Shown piece after piece: positions 43,536 through 52,028 of a DNA stretch of 64,000 nt. Numbering within the stretch: position 1 is the stretch's first letter; every line of letters begins with the position of its first letter. Source of the DNA: JAHECQ01 sp963775125 (lineage in GTDB: Bacteria; Actinomycetota; Acidimicrobiia; Acidimicrobiales; SZUA-35); NCBI GenBank assembly GCA_963775125.1, contig CAVZHQ010000007.1:992001-1056000 (forward strand), written 5' to 3'. Made by a program: the position numbers and the translations under genes. The notes below the pieces were generated by a model. The model was not told where the DNA came from. It searched no databases and worked only from the letters and a program-made list of their open reading frames with translations.

Positions 43536-43865
43536 GCGTTGTGTTGCCCGTTCGAGGACGTCGGCCAATTGCAGATCGAGCGAACGGTTCACCGCAGCGA
43601 GTAGATCCGACGAGACCTCTTTGCGTCCTCGTTCGATCTCCGAGAGGTAAGGGAGCGACACCGCTGCTTGGTCTGCGACCTCCCGCAGCGTCCGTCCTTG
43701 GCGCAGTCGTTCTTCACGAAGCACCTCGCCGATCACGTGCCGAAGCTGCGTTGTCTGTCGATCCGCGCGTTCCCGATCTGACCGCTCTCGAGATGCTCGC
43801 TCTCGGGCAGTTGGGAAATGAGTGACGAGTGCGCTGTTCGCTGGATCCTCGTCTCGGTCGCTCAT
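43485..43865 (-). CDS. clgR: ClgR-like XRE regulator ending in Leu-Ala-Ala
   Basis: 126 residues: a helix-turn-helix LREERLRQGRTLREVADQAA, then VSLPYLSEIERGRKEVSSDL, matching ClgR, the activator of clpP genes in actinobacteria. The N-terminus is Arg-rich and longer than usual. The last residues RPVLLAA resemble an ssrA-type degron, and ClgR is known to be a ClpP substrate in some actinobacteria. Convergent and overlapping with clpP2, so antisense coupling is possible. Confidence 0.8.
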   Translation of the reverse strand: MSDRDEDPANSALVTHFPTARERASRERSDRERADRQTTQLRHVIGEVLREERLRQGRTLREVADQAAVSLPYLSEIERGRKEVSSDLLAAVNRSLDLQLADVLERATQRLRAGSQRFDRPVLLAA

Positions 43866-43905
43866 CGTCGGTCAGCGTAGCCGAGGCGCTCGGTACGCTC
43901 CCGAC

Positions 43906-44538
43906 ATGACCGCAGAGGAAGCGGCCCGGATCACCGCCGACGCAGCAGCACAGATCGTGGACGGCCTGCAGACGCACGGATTGGTGGTGCTCGACGATGC
44001 GTTGCCGGCCGAAGTCCTCGATTCGTTGTCCCTTCGAGCGCAGCGATACCCGATCGATGCCTTCGCCCTGGGCGGCGTCGGGCGAGACGACCACCGGCTC
44101 CACGAGTCGCTACGCAACGACAGGATCGTCTGGCTCGATCCCGATGACGACGACACCCGCTGGTACTTCACCTGGATCGAGTCGCTACGAATCGAACTCA
44201 ACCGAAGCTTGTTCCTCGGCCTGTTCGACTACGAGTGTCACGTCGCCTGGTATCCGGCCGGCGGTTTCTACGCCCGCCATCTCGACGCGTTCCGCGGTCG
44301 GAGAAGCCGGCGGGTGTCGACGGTGCTCTACCTCAACCGTGACTGGACCGAGGACGACGGCGGTTCGCTCGTGCTGTACCAACCGGAGGGACTTGCCGCT
44401 CACGAGAGTGCAGTCGTCCGAACCGTCGCTCCCCACTTCGGTCGGCTGGTGATCTTTCTCAGCGAGGACGTGCCCCACGAGGTGCGCCCGGCGCAGCGAT
44501 CCCGCTACAGCATCGCCGGCTGGTTCCGCGTGGCGTAG
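43906..44538 (+). CDS. 2OG-Fe(II) oxygenase (SM-20/prolyl-hydroxylase-like)
   Basis: 210 residues from MTAEEAARITADAAAQIVDG. Double-stranded beta-helix with metal ligands H-x-D in FYARHLDAFRG (about residue 126) and a distal His in LSEDVPHEVRPAQRSRYSIAG, where the downstream Arg would bind 2-oxoglutarate. Resembles the SM-20/PHD family that hydroxylates proteins or small molecules. Confidence 0.82.
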   Translation: MTAEEAARITADAAAQIVDGLQTHGLVVLDDALPAEVLDSLSLRAQRYPIDAFALGGVGRDDHRLHESLRNDRIVWLDPDDDDTRWYFTWIESLRIELNRSLFLGLFDYECHVAWYPAGGFYARHLDAFRGRRSRRVSTVLYLNRDWTEDDGGSLVLYQPEGLAAHESAVVRTVAPHFGRLVIFLSEDVPHEVRPAQRSRYSIAGWFRVA

Positions 44539-44659
44539 AGCGATGGCACGTTGGGTGAGCGTGCTCAGCGTCGGAGAGCAGTTGAGCCCATCCAGCTCCA
44601 GCGCGGCGCTGTCGATGTATTGGTCAGCGGCACAGCAACCATCACAACCAGGAGCACAC

Positions 44660-44758
44660 ATGAATCGAGTTCGGAGTCTCAGCTATGGCAGGACAGCCAC
44701 TGCGGTCGCCAGTTTGATGCTTGCGGTGGCGTCACTCGGCGCCCCCCGCAAGTGGTAA
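44660..44758 (+). CDS. tiny peptide 1 (32 residues), ASLGAPRKW C-terminus
   Basis: MNRVRSLSYGRTATAV, then ASLMLAVASLGAPRKW. AGGAG lies 6 nt upstream. Basic N-terminus followed by a hydrophobic stretch, like a signal peptide, and a conserved end. The next small gene encodes a peptide with the same ending. Too short for most gene finders. No known family recognised. Confidence 0.6.
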   Translation: MNRVRSLSYGRTATAVASLMLAVASLGAPRKW

Positions 44759-44836
44759 TCCGCACGCCTCACTGCAAGAGCTAGTTCACGTTCAGCCATC
44801 CGTAAGCCAAGTAAACGAAACCACAAAGGAACCATC

Positions 44837-44932
44837 ATGAACTTCAAGACCAAGTTTGCCGTCAATGCCACCACCGCAGTCGTCACCCTGGCCGGCCTCG
44901 TTGCCTCCCTCGGTGCGCCTCTGAAGTGGTGA
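44837..44932 (+). CDS. tiny peptide 2 (31 residues), ASLGAPLKW C-terminus
   Basis: MNFKTKFAVNATTAVV, then TLAGLVASLGAPLKW. AAAGGA lies 6 nt upstream. Shares TAVxxLxxxVASLGAPxKW with peptide 1, allowing alignment of 19 residues with 13 identical. Both precede the GGDEF-EAL gene on the same strand. The pair suggests an exported signal or a small membrane-associated regulator. Confidence 0.6.
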   Translation: MNFKTKFAVNATTAVVTLAGLVASLGAPLKW

Positions 44933-44978
44933 TTCTTCCCGCCTAGGGAACTCACCCATGCCGATCCGATCGGCCGAC

Positions 44979-45008
44979 TCGACACCCGGTGGAAACATCG
45001 GGTGTCGA
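44979..45008 (+). promoter_or_regulatory. 10-bp hairpin between peptide genes and GGDEF-EAL gene
   Basis: TCGACACCCG pairs with CGGGTGTCGA around a 10-nt loop. A second hairpin, CGGCAG/CTGCCG, follows at 45022-45036. No U-run follows either, so attenuation or an RNA-processing signal is more likely than termination. No match to the c-di-GMP riboswitch pattern was found. Confidence 0.5.
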
Positions 45009-45112
45009 TTGCGTTAGGAACCGGCAGAAGCTGCCGATCTATGACAGAGCGGCCGTCACCCGAGCGATCGTGCGACGGCCGAGCCGCCGCACCACAATCA
45101 CCGGAACAAGGA

Positions 45113-47146
45113 ATGACCAAGCGCCTCAGCTTCCCCATCTACCTCGTGAGCGTCATCGGGTCAGCCCTCGCGCTCCTGGTTTCCTTGGCGCTTCGGACTC
45201 CTGTCGACAGCTACCTGGGTGAACGCCCACTCGTCTTCGTGTGCTTCGCCTTGCTGGTCGCGTTGGCCGAGCTGCGGCCCTTGGCGTGGTTGAGCCCCGG
45301 CGACGGGGGAGAAGTAACCGCATCCTGGACGTTCGCTTTCGCGCTGCTGCTTCTCGCCCCCCCGATCGGCGGAACGTTCGTCATGTTCGTGTCGTGCGCG
45401 ATTGCGGAACTGCTCGATGGCAAAGGGTTCGTGAAGATGCTCTTCAACGCCTCGCAGACGGCGCTTTCCCTTGCTGTCGGCGTCGGCATCTTCAACGTGC
45501 TCGCCGACCCGCTCGAGCTTGCCCGTGGCGAAGGAGTCTCACCGGTGTGGGTGGCAGGCGCGCTCCTGAGCGCGGGCGTCGCGTTCATCCTGAACTCGGT
45601 GTTCACGTGCATTGCCATGGCCCTCCACCAGCAGGTCTCCGTGGTGAAGATCGTGCGTGATGCCATGGGCGTCAATCTCGGCATGGACGGCATGCTCCTC
45701 TCGTTGGCCCCCATTGCCGTGGTCATCTCGATCGAGAGTCTTTTGCTGCTACCACTTCTTCTCGTGACCATCTGGGTCATCTTCCGCAGCTCGTCGATGG
45801 CCTTGAGGAACCGCCACGAAGCAACCCACGATCAACTGACAGCCATTCCCAACCGTCGCTACTTCCTCGAGCGGTCGGTCGTGGCCCTTGGAGAAGCTGA
45901 AGGCGACGAGGGCGCAACTCGGCCCTACGCGCTGCTTCACATCGACCTCGACGGGTTCAAAGGCATCAATGATCGGCTGGGTCACCACTACGGCGATCAG
46001 GTCCTCAAGGAAGTGGCACGACGCCTGGTGCTGGCGAAGCGCCCGACGGACCTCGTGGCCAGGCTCGGGGGCGACGAGTTCGCCGTGCTGCTCGCCGGCA
46101 TCCCCGATGTCGAATCGGCCACCAAGGCGGCCGAGCGGGTGCACGCTGCACTGTGCGAACCCATCATCATCGAGGGCGTACCGCTTGCAGTGGGCGCCAG
46201 CATCGGGGTGGCGCTCCACCCCACGCACGGCCATGAGGTCTCGGATCTTCTGAACAAGGCCGATCTCGCAATGTACGAGGCGAAGACGGCTGGGGTCGGC
46301 GTCCACGTCTTCCACGAGGAGCTCCAGACCACGGGAGTCGGTCGCCTGTCGCTCATGGCGGATCTCGCCGATGCGTTGGTGAACGACCAGCTCTATCTCG
46401 TCTATCAACCGAAGGTCGAGCTGGGTGACGATTCGATCAGCGGAGTCGAAGCGCTGCTGAGGTGGAACCATCCGACCCGCGGCGACGTGCCGCCCGGTCG
46501 TTTCATGCCCTACGTCGAACAGACCGACCTGATCAACCTCATCACCGAGCACGTGCTGCGTACGACCATGGCGCAGCTTCGTGAATGGCGCGACCGAGGC
46601 ATCGAGGTGCCGATCGCCGTCAACCTCTCGGCTCGGAGCTGCCACGACCTCCGTTTCCCGGACCGTGTTGCTGCGCTGTTCGAGGAGTTCGACGTACCAA
46701 GCCACCTGCTCCAGCTCGAGATCACCGAGAACGCCTTGATGTCAGACCCGCATCGCGCGGCGATCGTCATCGCCAACCTTCGCCGCATGGGCGTCGGCAT
46801 CGCCATCGATGACTTCGGCACCGGGTACTCATCCCTCGTCAATCTGAGGTCGCTCGAGCTCGACGCGGTGAAGATCGACAAGTCCTTCGTGATCCCCCTC
46901 GTCCAACGGAGCGAGGAGGCGATGATCGTTCGTTCGATCATCGAGTTGGCGCACAACCTCGGTCTTCGAACCATCGCCGAAGGCGTCGAGGACCTCGCCT
47001 GCCTGGCCGCGTTGCGCGAGCTGGGGTGCGATGAAGTGCAGGGGTACGTCATCAGCCAGCCCTTGCTTCCCGCCGAGTTGGTCAGCTTCCTCGACCGCGG
47101 TGCCGATCAACTCTTCTCCTCGACCAAGACACGGAGCCAAGGATGA
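45113..47146 (+). CDS. membrane GGDEF-EAL protein (c-di-GMP synthesis and hydrolysis)
   Basis: 677 residues. Start MTKRLSFPIYLVSVIG has AAGGA immediately before it. About eight membrane helices (residues 1-225), GGDEF domain (about 235-395) with ARLGGDEFAVLL at about 318-323 and an inhibitory RxxD (RPTD) five residues before it. The EAL domain (about 415-665) has SGVEALLRWNHP, EITENALMSD, DDFGTGYSSL, DAVKIDKSFV and EGVED. Both active sites look complete. Next gene overlaps by 4 bp. Confidence 0.92.
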   Translation: MTKRLSFPIYLVSVIGSALALLVSLALRTPVDSYLGERPLVFVCFALLVALAELRPLAWLSPGDGGEVTASWTFAFALLLLAPPIGGTFVMFVSCAIAELLDGKGFVKMLFNASQTALSLAVGVGIFNVLADPLELARGEGVSPVWVAGALLSAGVAFILNSVFTCIAMALHQQVSVVKIVRDAMGVNLGMDGMLLSLAPIAVVISIESLLLLPLLLVTIWVIFRSSSMALRNRHEATHDQLTAIPNRRYFLERSVVALGEAEGDEGATRPYALLHIDLDGFKGINDRLGHHYGDQVLKEVARRLVLAKRPTDLVARLGGDEFAVLLAGIPDVESATKAAERVHAALCEPIIIEGVPLAVGASIGVALHPTHGHEVSDLLNKADLAMYEAKTAGVGVHVFHEELQTTGVGRLSLMADLADALVNDQLYLVYQPKVELGDDSISGVEALLRWNHPTRGDVPPGRFMPYVEQTDLINLITEHVLRTTMAQLREWRDRGIEVPIAVNLSARSCHDLRFPDRVAALFEEFDVPSHLLQLEITENALMSDPHRAAIVIANLRRMGVGIAIDDFGTGYSSLVNLRSLELDAVKIDKSFVIPLVQRSEEAMIVRSIIELAHNLGLRTIAEGVEDLACLAALRELGCDEVQGYVISQPLLPAELVSFLDRGADQLFSSTKTRSQG

Positions 47147-47772
47147 TCATTGTCGTAGCGTTCGTTCTCGTTCTCCTGTCCGTGCCGTTGTTCGGCGGGT
47201 CGCTGCAGCGACTCGGCACGCTCCGCGCCCGCCATTCCTGGGCCGTCGCCGGCGCGATGGGCCTGCAGATCGGGATCATCAACATCTTCCCGGCCGACCT
47301 CCCCGAATCGATCGCCGCGGGGCTGCATCTCGTGAGCTACGCGCTCGCCGTCGTGTTCCTCTACGCCAATCGCCGAATGGCCGGGATGTGGCTGATCGTC
47401 GTGGGCGGCGTCATGAACCTGGCCGCCATCGCCGCCAACGACGGCATCATGCCGGCTCGAGCCGGAGCGCTGGAGGCAGCCGGCAGGTCGCACAGCGACA
47501 CCGAGTTCCAGAACTCGACGACGGTCGAAGACGCCAACCTCGCGATCCTCGGTGACATCTTCGCCTGGCCGGCTCCGCTACCGCTGGCCAACGTGTTCAG
47601 CATCGGCGACATCCTGCTGATCGCCGGCGTCGGCGTCACGCTTCACACGACCGCCCAGTCCAAGCTCAGCCGAGCAGGCCGGGCCAAGGACTCCGAGGCG
47701 GTCTCTGGGACGTCAACGCCATCGACCCTGGAGTCAGAAACCCGAAGGCCCGTGTCGGCCGAGCGCAAGTAG
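47143..47772 (+). CDS. DUF5317 family membrane protein
   Basis: 209 residues with about five helices and the family segments GGSLQRLGTLRARHSW, IVVGGVMNLAAIAANDGIMP and PLPLANVFSIGDILLIAG. A poorly characterised actinobacterial family. ATG overlaps the upstream stop. Overlaps the convergent hypothetical gene by 39 bp, in its low-complexity tail (TSTPSTLESETRRPV). Confidence 0.78.
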   Translation: MIIVVAFVLVLLSVPLFGGSLQRLGTLRARHSWAVAGAMGLQIGIINIFPADLPESIAAGLHLVSYALAVVFLYANRRMAGMWLIVVGGVMNLAAIAANDGIMPARAGALEAAGRSHSDTEFQNSTTVEDANLAILGDIFAWPAPLPLANVFSIGDILLIAGVGVTLHTTAQSKLSRAGRAKDSEAVSGTSTPSTLESETRRPVSAERK

Positions 47773-48816
47773 CTCGAGGACGCCGACGCCGGTGCGAGTG
47801 CCATCGGTTGCACGCACGATCTGCTGCACGTGCAAGTTGGACCGGTCGTGCGGATCGACGTCGGCCAACCGGATGCGATCGCTCCCGGAAACCGATTCGC
47901 CCAGCCACTGGCCGTGCCGGCGAGCGGGATGGCCATAGCCGAGCCCCTTCATCTGGAAGCGCCCAACCGTCTCGAGGTCAACGTTCACCGGTGCACCCCG
48001 CCAGGTTTCGAACTGCAGCGCGGCTGCAGCCGGCCAGCGCGTGTCAGGCTCGTAGGTCAACTGATAGTGCAGCCCCTTGAAGGTCTCGACCGAGCCCCGC
48101 CATGGGTCTGCATCGCCAACGAGGGGAGCGGCGAACGCGCCCTCGTGCCATCGTTCGCCGTCGGCTCGTTCGTTCACGTCGCAGTGCATCGCTCCATCGT
48201 CGAAACTCAGCGGCGCCCAGAGCCAGAAGAACTGGGGGTCCTTCGGCGGCGCACCGTTGGCCGAACCTCGGTCTCCCCACGAACGATCGCGGCAGCCGCG
48301 CCAGCCTTCGACCGCGGTCGTCTGCCCGTCGCATTCGATCGTTCCCGACCACTCGCCGAACTGGGTGTAGCGGGTGTAGTCGAACACCCCGCCGAGGCTG
48401 AGGCTGTAGTCGAAGAAGCGCGGCTCCTCGATGGCGGCGGTGCGGCAGCGGTAGAGCACGTCGGCCGAAAGATCGGGATGGTCGACGATGACCCGGAAGA
48501 CTCGCATCGGTTCGACGACCTCGACCCGTACTGGTCCGGCGATGGTTCGACGGCGATCGGTCGGCGCCCGCTCGCTCCCGAAGACCGACACCTGATCACC
48601 ACCGACAATCGCGCTGAACGCCCCGTCGATGATGCCCTTGTTGGGATAGAGGCCGAGCGCCACCGCGAAGAACGTGACACCGTCGGTCCCGGCGAGCGAC
48701 GGGTCGGTCGGATAGCCGTTGAAGAAGTACCGGTCGTAGGCGTTGGCGCCCATGGGGGAGAGCGCGACCGGGATCGGGGCCTGATGAATGAGGTAGTCGT
48801 CGAGCGGATCGAGCAT
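47734..48816 (-). CDS. AttH/DUF7064-7065-like beta-rich protein
   Basis: 360 residues. Beta-strand-rich with the DYLIHQAPIPVALSPMGANA lead and FFWLWAPLSFDDGAMHCDVN and WRGCRDRSWGDRG segments typical of the lipocalin-like AttH/carotenoid-hydratase relatives seen in steroid- and acyl-CoA-rich actinobacteria. Probably binds a hydrophobic ligand. Reaction unknown. Confidence 0.6.
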   Translation of the reverse strand: MLDPLDDYLIHQAPIPVALSPMGANAYDRYFFNGYPTDPSLAGTDGVTFFAVALGLYPNKGIIDGAFSAIVGGDQVSVFGSERAPTDRRRTIAGPVRVEVVEPMRVFRVIVDHPDLSADVLYRCRTAAIEEPRFFDYSLSLGGVFDYTRYTQFGEWSGTIECDGQTTAVEGWRGCRDRSWGDRGSANGAPPKDPQFFWLWAPLSFDDGAMHCDVNERADGERWHEGAFAAPLVGDADPWRGSVETFKGLHYQLTYEPDTRWPAAAALQFETWRGAPVNVDLETVGRFQMKGLGYGHPARRHGQWLGESVSGSDRIRLADVDPHDRSNLHVQQIVRATDGTRTGVGVLELLALGRHGPSGF

Positions 48817-48885
48817 CGGCCGACCCTAGTGGCTGCCAAGTTGGGCTGGCTGGTCCAGTACCGGCATCCGTGCGATCGTGTCCCG

Positions 48886-49623
48886 GTGATTCAAGACCCC
48901 CCTTCACCCCACGCGGAATCGACCGTGTTCGCTCCGGTCCAACTGCTCGAGGGATTGGCCACCACCCGCTCCATTCGGCGCTACACGTCGGATCCGATTC
49001 CCGACGAAGACCTGTCGACGATGATGTTCTCGGCGACCCGGGCTCCGACGGGATCGAACCGTCAGAACTTCCGGTTCGTCGTGCTGCGCGACGGGCCGGT
49101 CGCCGTCCAGGCCAAGGCGCTCCTCGGCGAGGCATTCCGCAAGGGCTGGTCCGAGAAGCGGAGCGATGACGGTTACGACCAGGGGAGCGGAGCGGCCGAG
49201 GACAGCCCCAAGGCGCGTACCGCTCGGGCGATGCAGCACTTCGTCGACCACTTCGAACAAACCCCAGTGGTCGTGCTCGGCTGCATCCGAGGACGACACC
49301 GCGATTTCCAGGACGGCGCCTCGATCTTCCCCGCCTGCCAGAACCTTCTGCTCGCCGCCCGCGCGCTCGGCTACGGCGGAGTGATGACCGGCTGGCATCG
49401 CATGGTCGAGGCCGAACTGCGGGAACTCGTCGGCATCCCCGACGACGTCACCATCGCCGCCACCATCCCGCTCGGGAAACCGCAGGGCAACCATGGCCCG
49501 GTGCGCCGGCGCCCCATCAAGGAGCTCGTCTTCGACGACGCCTGGGAGCAGCCGGCGCCGTGGGCGCAAGACCCCGAAGGCACTCGATTCACCCAAGCCG
49601 GCCCGCCGAAACCCCGCCCCTAG
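48886..49623 (+). CDS. nitroreductase-family FMN oxidoreductase
   Basis: 245 residues from GTG (VIQDPPSPHAESTVFAPVQL). FMN-binding segments TRSIRRYTSDPIPDEDL, APTGSNRQNFRFVVLRDG and ALGYGGVMTGWHRMVEAELR, and the typical C-terminal IPLGKPQGNHGPVRRRPIKE. Would reduce nitro compounds, quinones or an enone. Upstream frame is open further but antisense to the neighbour. Confidence 0.8.
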   Translation: MIQDPPSPHAESTVFAPVQLLEGLATTRSIRRYTSDPIPDEDLSTMMFSATRAPTGSNRQNFRFVVLRDGPVAVQAKALLGEAFRKGWSEKRSDDGYDQGSGAAEDSPKARTARAMQHFVDHFEQTPVVVLGCIRGRHRDFQDGASIFPACQNLLLAARALGYGGVMTGWHRMVEAELRELVGIPDDVTIAATIPLGKPQGNHGPVRRRPIKELVFDDAWEQPAPWAQDPEGTRFTQAGPPKPRP

Positions 49624-49803
49624 CTTCCCTCGCCCGCTGTCCCTCGTCCCGCCCCATCGGTTCTGCAAGCCCCAGCCCCCTCACCCCCGTTCTGCAAGCC
49701 CTTCACCCCACCACAGGAGCTGGCGGGCTTGCAGTTCGAGGGTGAGGCGGGCGGGTCTTGCAGTTGGGTCGTGCTCGGGTCACACTCCGCGACCTGCTGC
49801 GGG

Positions 49804-50488
49804 TCAGAAGGGGGCGGCGCCGAGGTGGTCGAGACCCTTTTCGAGGAAGGCGAAGGCTTTGGGTAGGCCGAAATGGTCGACGCCTTTGAGGGTGAGCAGC
49901 GTGCCGTTCGGCAGCGCCTCGGCCAGAGGTTCGCCGGGACCGGCGAAGTCCTTGTCACCGATGATCACCAGCGTGGGAGCGGTGACCTTGGCCAGCTCGT
50001 CGAGTCCGAGATCGGGGGCCTTGCGTTTGACGAACGCGGCAAGGGCCAGCGGGTCGTTGCCGTCGCTGTTGGCCAACGAAACGAAGTGTTGGCCCACCAT
50101 GTCCTCGGCATCGCCCCGTCCTTCGAGCGCGTCGAGGATCGGGTTCTCGGTTCGGTCTTCGAGCAGTCGTTTGCCGACCCCGCCGACAACGATCCGGCCG
50201 AACCGTTCCGGCTGTTGGGACGCCAGGTAGAGCACGATCCGCGCCCCGGCCGAGTAGCCGACGGCATCCACCTGACCCTCAGCCGGGCAACGCAGCAGCG
50301 ACCAGGGCCTCGACCTGCTCGTAGGCCTCGGGATCGTGCGGCTTGTCGGCGTCACCGTGTCCCAGCAGATCGACCGCGATGACCTCACGGCCGGCGTCGC
50401 GGAGGAGGTCGATCCAGCCGGGCTCGGCCCAGGTTCGGCGGGCAGAGGTGGTGAAACCGTGGACGAGAAGGACCGGATTCTTGCTCAT
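49804..50488 (-). pseudogene. alpha/beta-hydrolase with +1 frameshift
   Basis: Starts MSKNPVLLVHGFTTSARRTW (ATG at 50488, GAGG upstream) and runs to about 50280 as DKPHDPEAYEQVEALVAAAL. It continues in another frame with EGQVDAVGYSAGARIVLYLA (nucleophile Ser) and ends GVDHFGLPKAFAFLEKGLD. Span is 685 bp, one more than a multiple of three; an extra C in the CCC run near 50283 explains it. Confidence 0.8.
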
Positions 50489-50701
50489 GCTGACCTCAAG
50501 AAGGGGAAGGGGAGTGACTCGACGGATGGCGGTGATGTCGGCGGTGCGGAAGCTGGCGAGGCGAACACTCCAGGAATCGATGACCTGGCGCTCGTTCGGG
50601 ACGGCGAAGAACGTGGTGAAGGGGCCTTCCTGCTGGTAGGCGTCGGCTTGGTCGATCTGCTCGGTCTGCTGTTCTGCGAGGGTGACAAGGAAGCGGGCCA
50701 T
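50489..50701 (-). CDS. small protein read in frame into the hydrolase
   Basis: MARFLVTLAEQQTEQIDQAD, then FTTFFAVPNERQVIDSWSVRLASFRTADITAIRR, about 70 residues that look like a separate short conserved protein. The frame has no stop before the hydrolase ATG at 50488. In the frame one base over, a TGA overlaps that ATG, so the original stop was probably there and a frameshift joined the two. Confidence 0.4.
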
Positions 50702-50822
50702 GCCATGAACCTAAGCCATCACCCCTGTGGGCTACCAGATGGGAAACCCTGTGTATTGCCGATGTTGTCCACAGATGCCGTTGCCGCAGATCCCCGAAAT
50801 CGAGCTGTGGCCAAAACGCACT

Positions 50823-50848
50823 AGCCGGCAGCGTTTCGGCTGCCGGCT
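50823..50848. repeat. 10-bp perfect inverted repeat in divergent gap
   Basis: AGCCGGCAGC-6 nt-GCTGCCGGCT between the divergent 50489 and 50957 genes. No T-run. It may be an operator or the end of an unannotated RNA. Confidence 0.4.
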
Positions 50849-50956
50849 CATGTAATCCCCCGTTTGTACCCCCGACGCTGTGGGCGGTGACGCTCGTCAC
50901 ATTGCCGGTACGGGCCACAAGCTATGCATCGCAATCAGCGCTGTCAAGGGTTTCAG

Positions 50957-51202
50957 GTGAGACACTTGGACGATGCCCGAGCCACGCCCAACGATGCCGT
51001 TCGGCAGTCCGCTCAGCAGGAGGCCCACGATGCTGCGGTCGACCGTGGCGACCTCGGCTACCTCGATCCGGTCTCCGGTCTCTTCGTGATGACCAGCGCG
51101 GCCTCGACCGCAAGGGGCTACTGCTGCGAGAACGGCTGTCGCCACTGTCCGTATCGGGATCGCCCTCTATCGAGATCGCCCCGATTCAGACCACCGCGGT
51201 AG
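50957..51202 (+). CDS. DUF5522-type Cys-rich small protein
   Basis: 81 residues from GTG. Ends RGYCCENGCRHCPYR, the Cys-rich (CCxxxCxxC) metal-binding tail typical of DUF5522, preceded by GDLGYLDPVSGLFVMTS. Probably binds zinc or a cluster. Sits 9 bp before the enoyl-CoA hydratase. Confidence 0.6.
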   Translation: MRHLDDARATPNDAVRQSAQQEAHDAAVDRGDLGYLDPVSGLFVMTSAASTARGYCCENGCRHCPYRDRPLSRSPRFRPPR

Positions 51203-51211
51203 GGTTCGGCC

Positions 51212-52024
51212 ATGAACGATCGCATCGCCATTTATCGCGAGGACGGCATCGCCGATGTGCGCCTCAACCGCCCGGAGAAGATGAATGCCCTCGATCGGGG
51301 CATGTTCGCCGCCTTGGTCGAAACCGCTCAACAGCTGGCAAACGACCCGACACTGCGCTGCGTCGTCCTCTCCGGCGAGGGCCGCTCGTTCTGCGCCGGC
51401 CTCGACTTCGCGAGCTTCCAGGGCATGGCGGGCGAGGGCGGCGAGAGCGTCGGCGACATCACCGCCGCGGACGAAGGCCGCATCACGCATTTCGGCCAAC
51501 AGGCGGTCTACGGATGGACCACCCTGCCGGTGCCGGTCATTGCGGCCATCAACGGTCATGCGCTGGGCGGAGGGATCCAGTTGGCGCTCGGTGCCGACAT
51601 TCGCATCATCGCCCCCAACGCCAAGATGTCGGTGCTCGAGTCGCGCTGGGGTCTCATCCCGGACATGACCGGGACGCAGGCCCTCGTCAACATCGTCGGG
51701 CTCGACGTTGCCAAGGAGCTGACGTTCACCGGTCGCATGGTCGACGGCAACGAAGCGGTGCAGATCGGCCTGGCCACGAGGCTCGCCGATGATCCTCATG
51801 CCGCCGCCATGGAGCTCGCCCGCGAGATCGCCGCCAAGTCGCCCGAAGCCATCCGGGCTGCGAAGCGGCTGTTCAACGCCGCTCCCAAGGTCGAGCGTCG
51901 CCGAGGGGTTCGCCCAGGAGCGAACCGAGATCCGCGGAACTCATCGGATCGCCCAATCAGGTCGAGGCGGTCAAGGCCTTCTTCGAGAAGCGCCCGCCCG
52001 GAGTTCGCCGACCCGGCCGAGTAG
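51212..52024 (+). CDS. enoyl-CoA hydratase/isomerase with scrambled C-terminus
   Basis: 270 residues. Crotonase core intact: the first oxyanion-hole segment SFCAGLDFASFQ (near 67) and the second, NGHALGGGIQLALGADI (about 115). After AAKRLFNAAPKV the frame is off by three separate +1 insertions, but the sum is +3 so the true stop is kept (last PEFADPAE). Frame-corrected, the tail reads SVAEGFAQERTEIR, ELIGSPNQVEAVKAFFEKRP, typical of the family. Either sequence error or a compensated mutant. Confidence 0.75.
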   Translation: MNDRIAIYREDGIADVRLNRPEKMNALDRGMFAALVETAQQLANDPTLRCVVLSGEGRSFCAGLDFASFQGMAGEGGESVGDITAADEGRITHFGQQAVYGWTTLPVPVIAAINGHALGGGIQLALGADIRIIAPNAKMSVLESRWGLIPDMTGTQALVNIVGLDVAKELTFTGRMVDGNEAVQIGLATRLADDPHAAAMELAREIAAKSPEAIRAAKRLFNAAPKVERRRGVRPGANRDPRNSSDRPIRSRRSRPSSRSARPEFADPAE

Positions 52025-52028
52025 CTCG

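Noticed and set aside
44759..45112. c-di-GMP riboswitch ahead of the GGDEF-EAL gene
   Set aside because: The expected conserved GEMM core is not seen; only simple hairpins.
50760..50815. DnaA-box-like TTGTCCACA and TTGGCCACA near 50765 and 50810 as a replication origin
   Set aside because: Only two loose matches, no dnaA or dnaN nearby and no AT-rich region.
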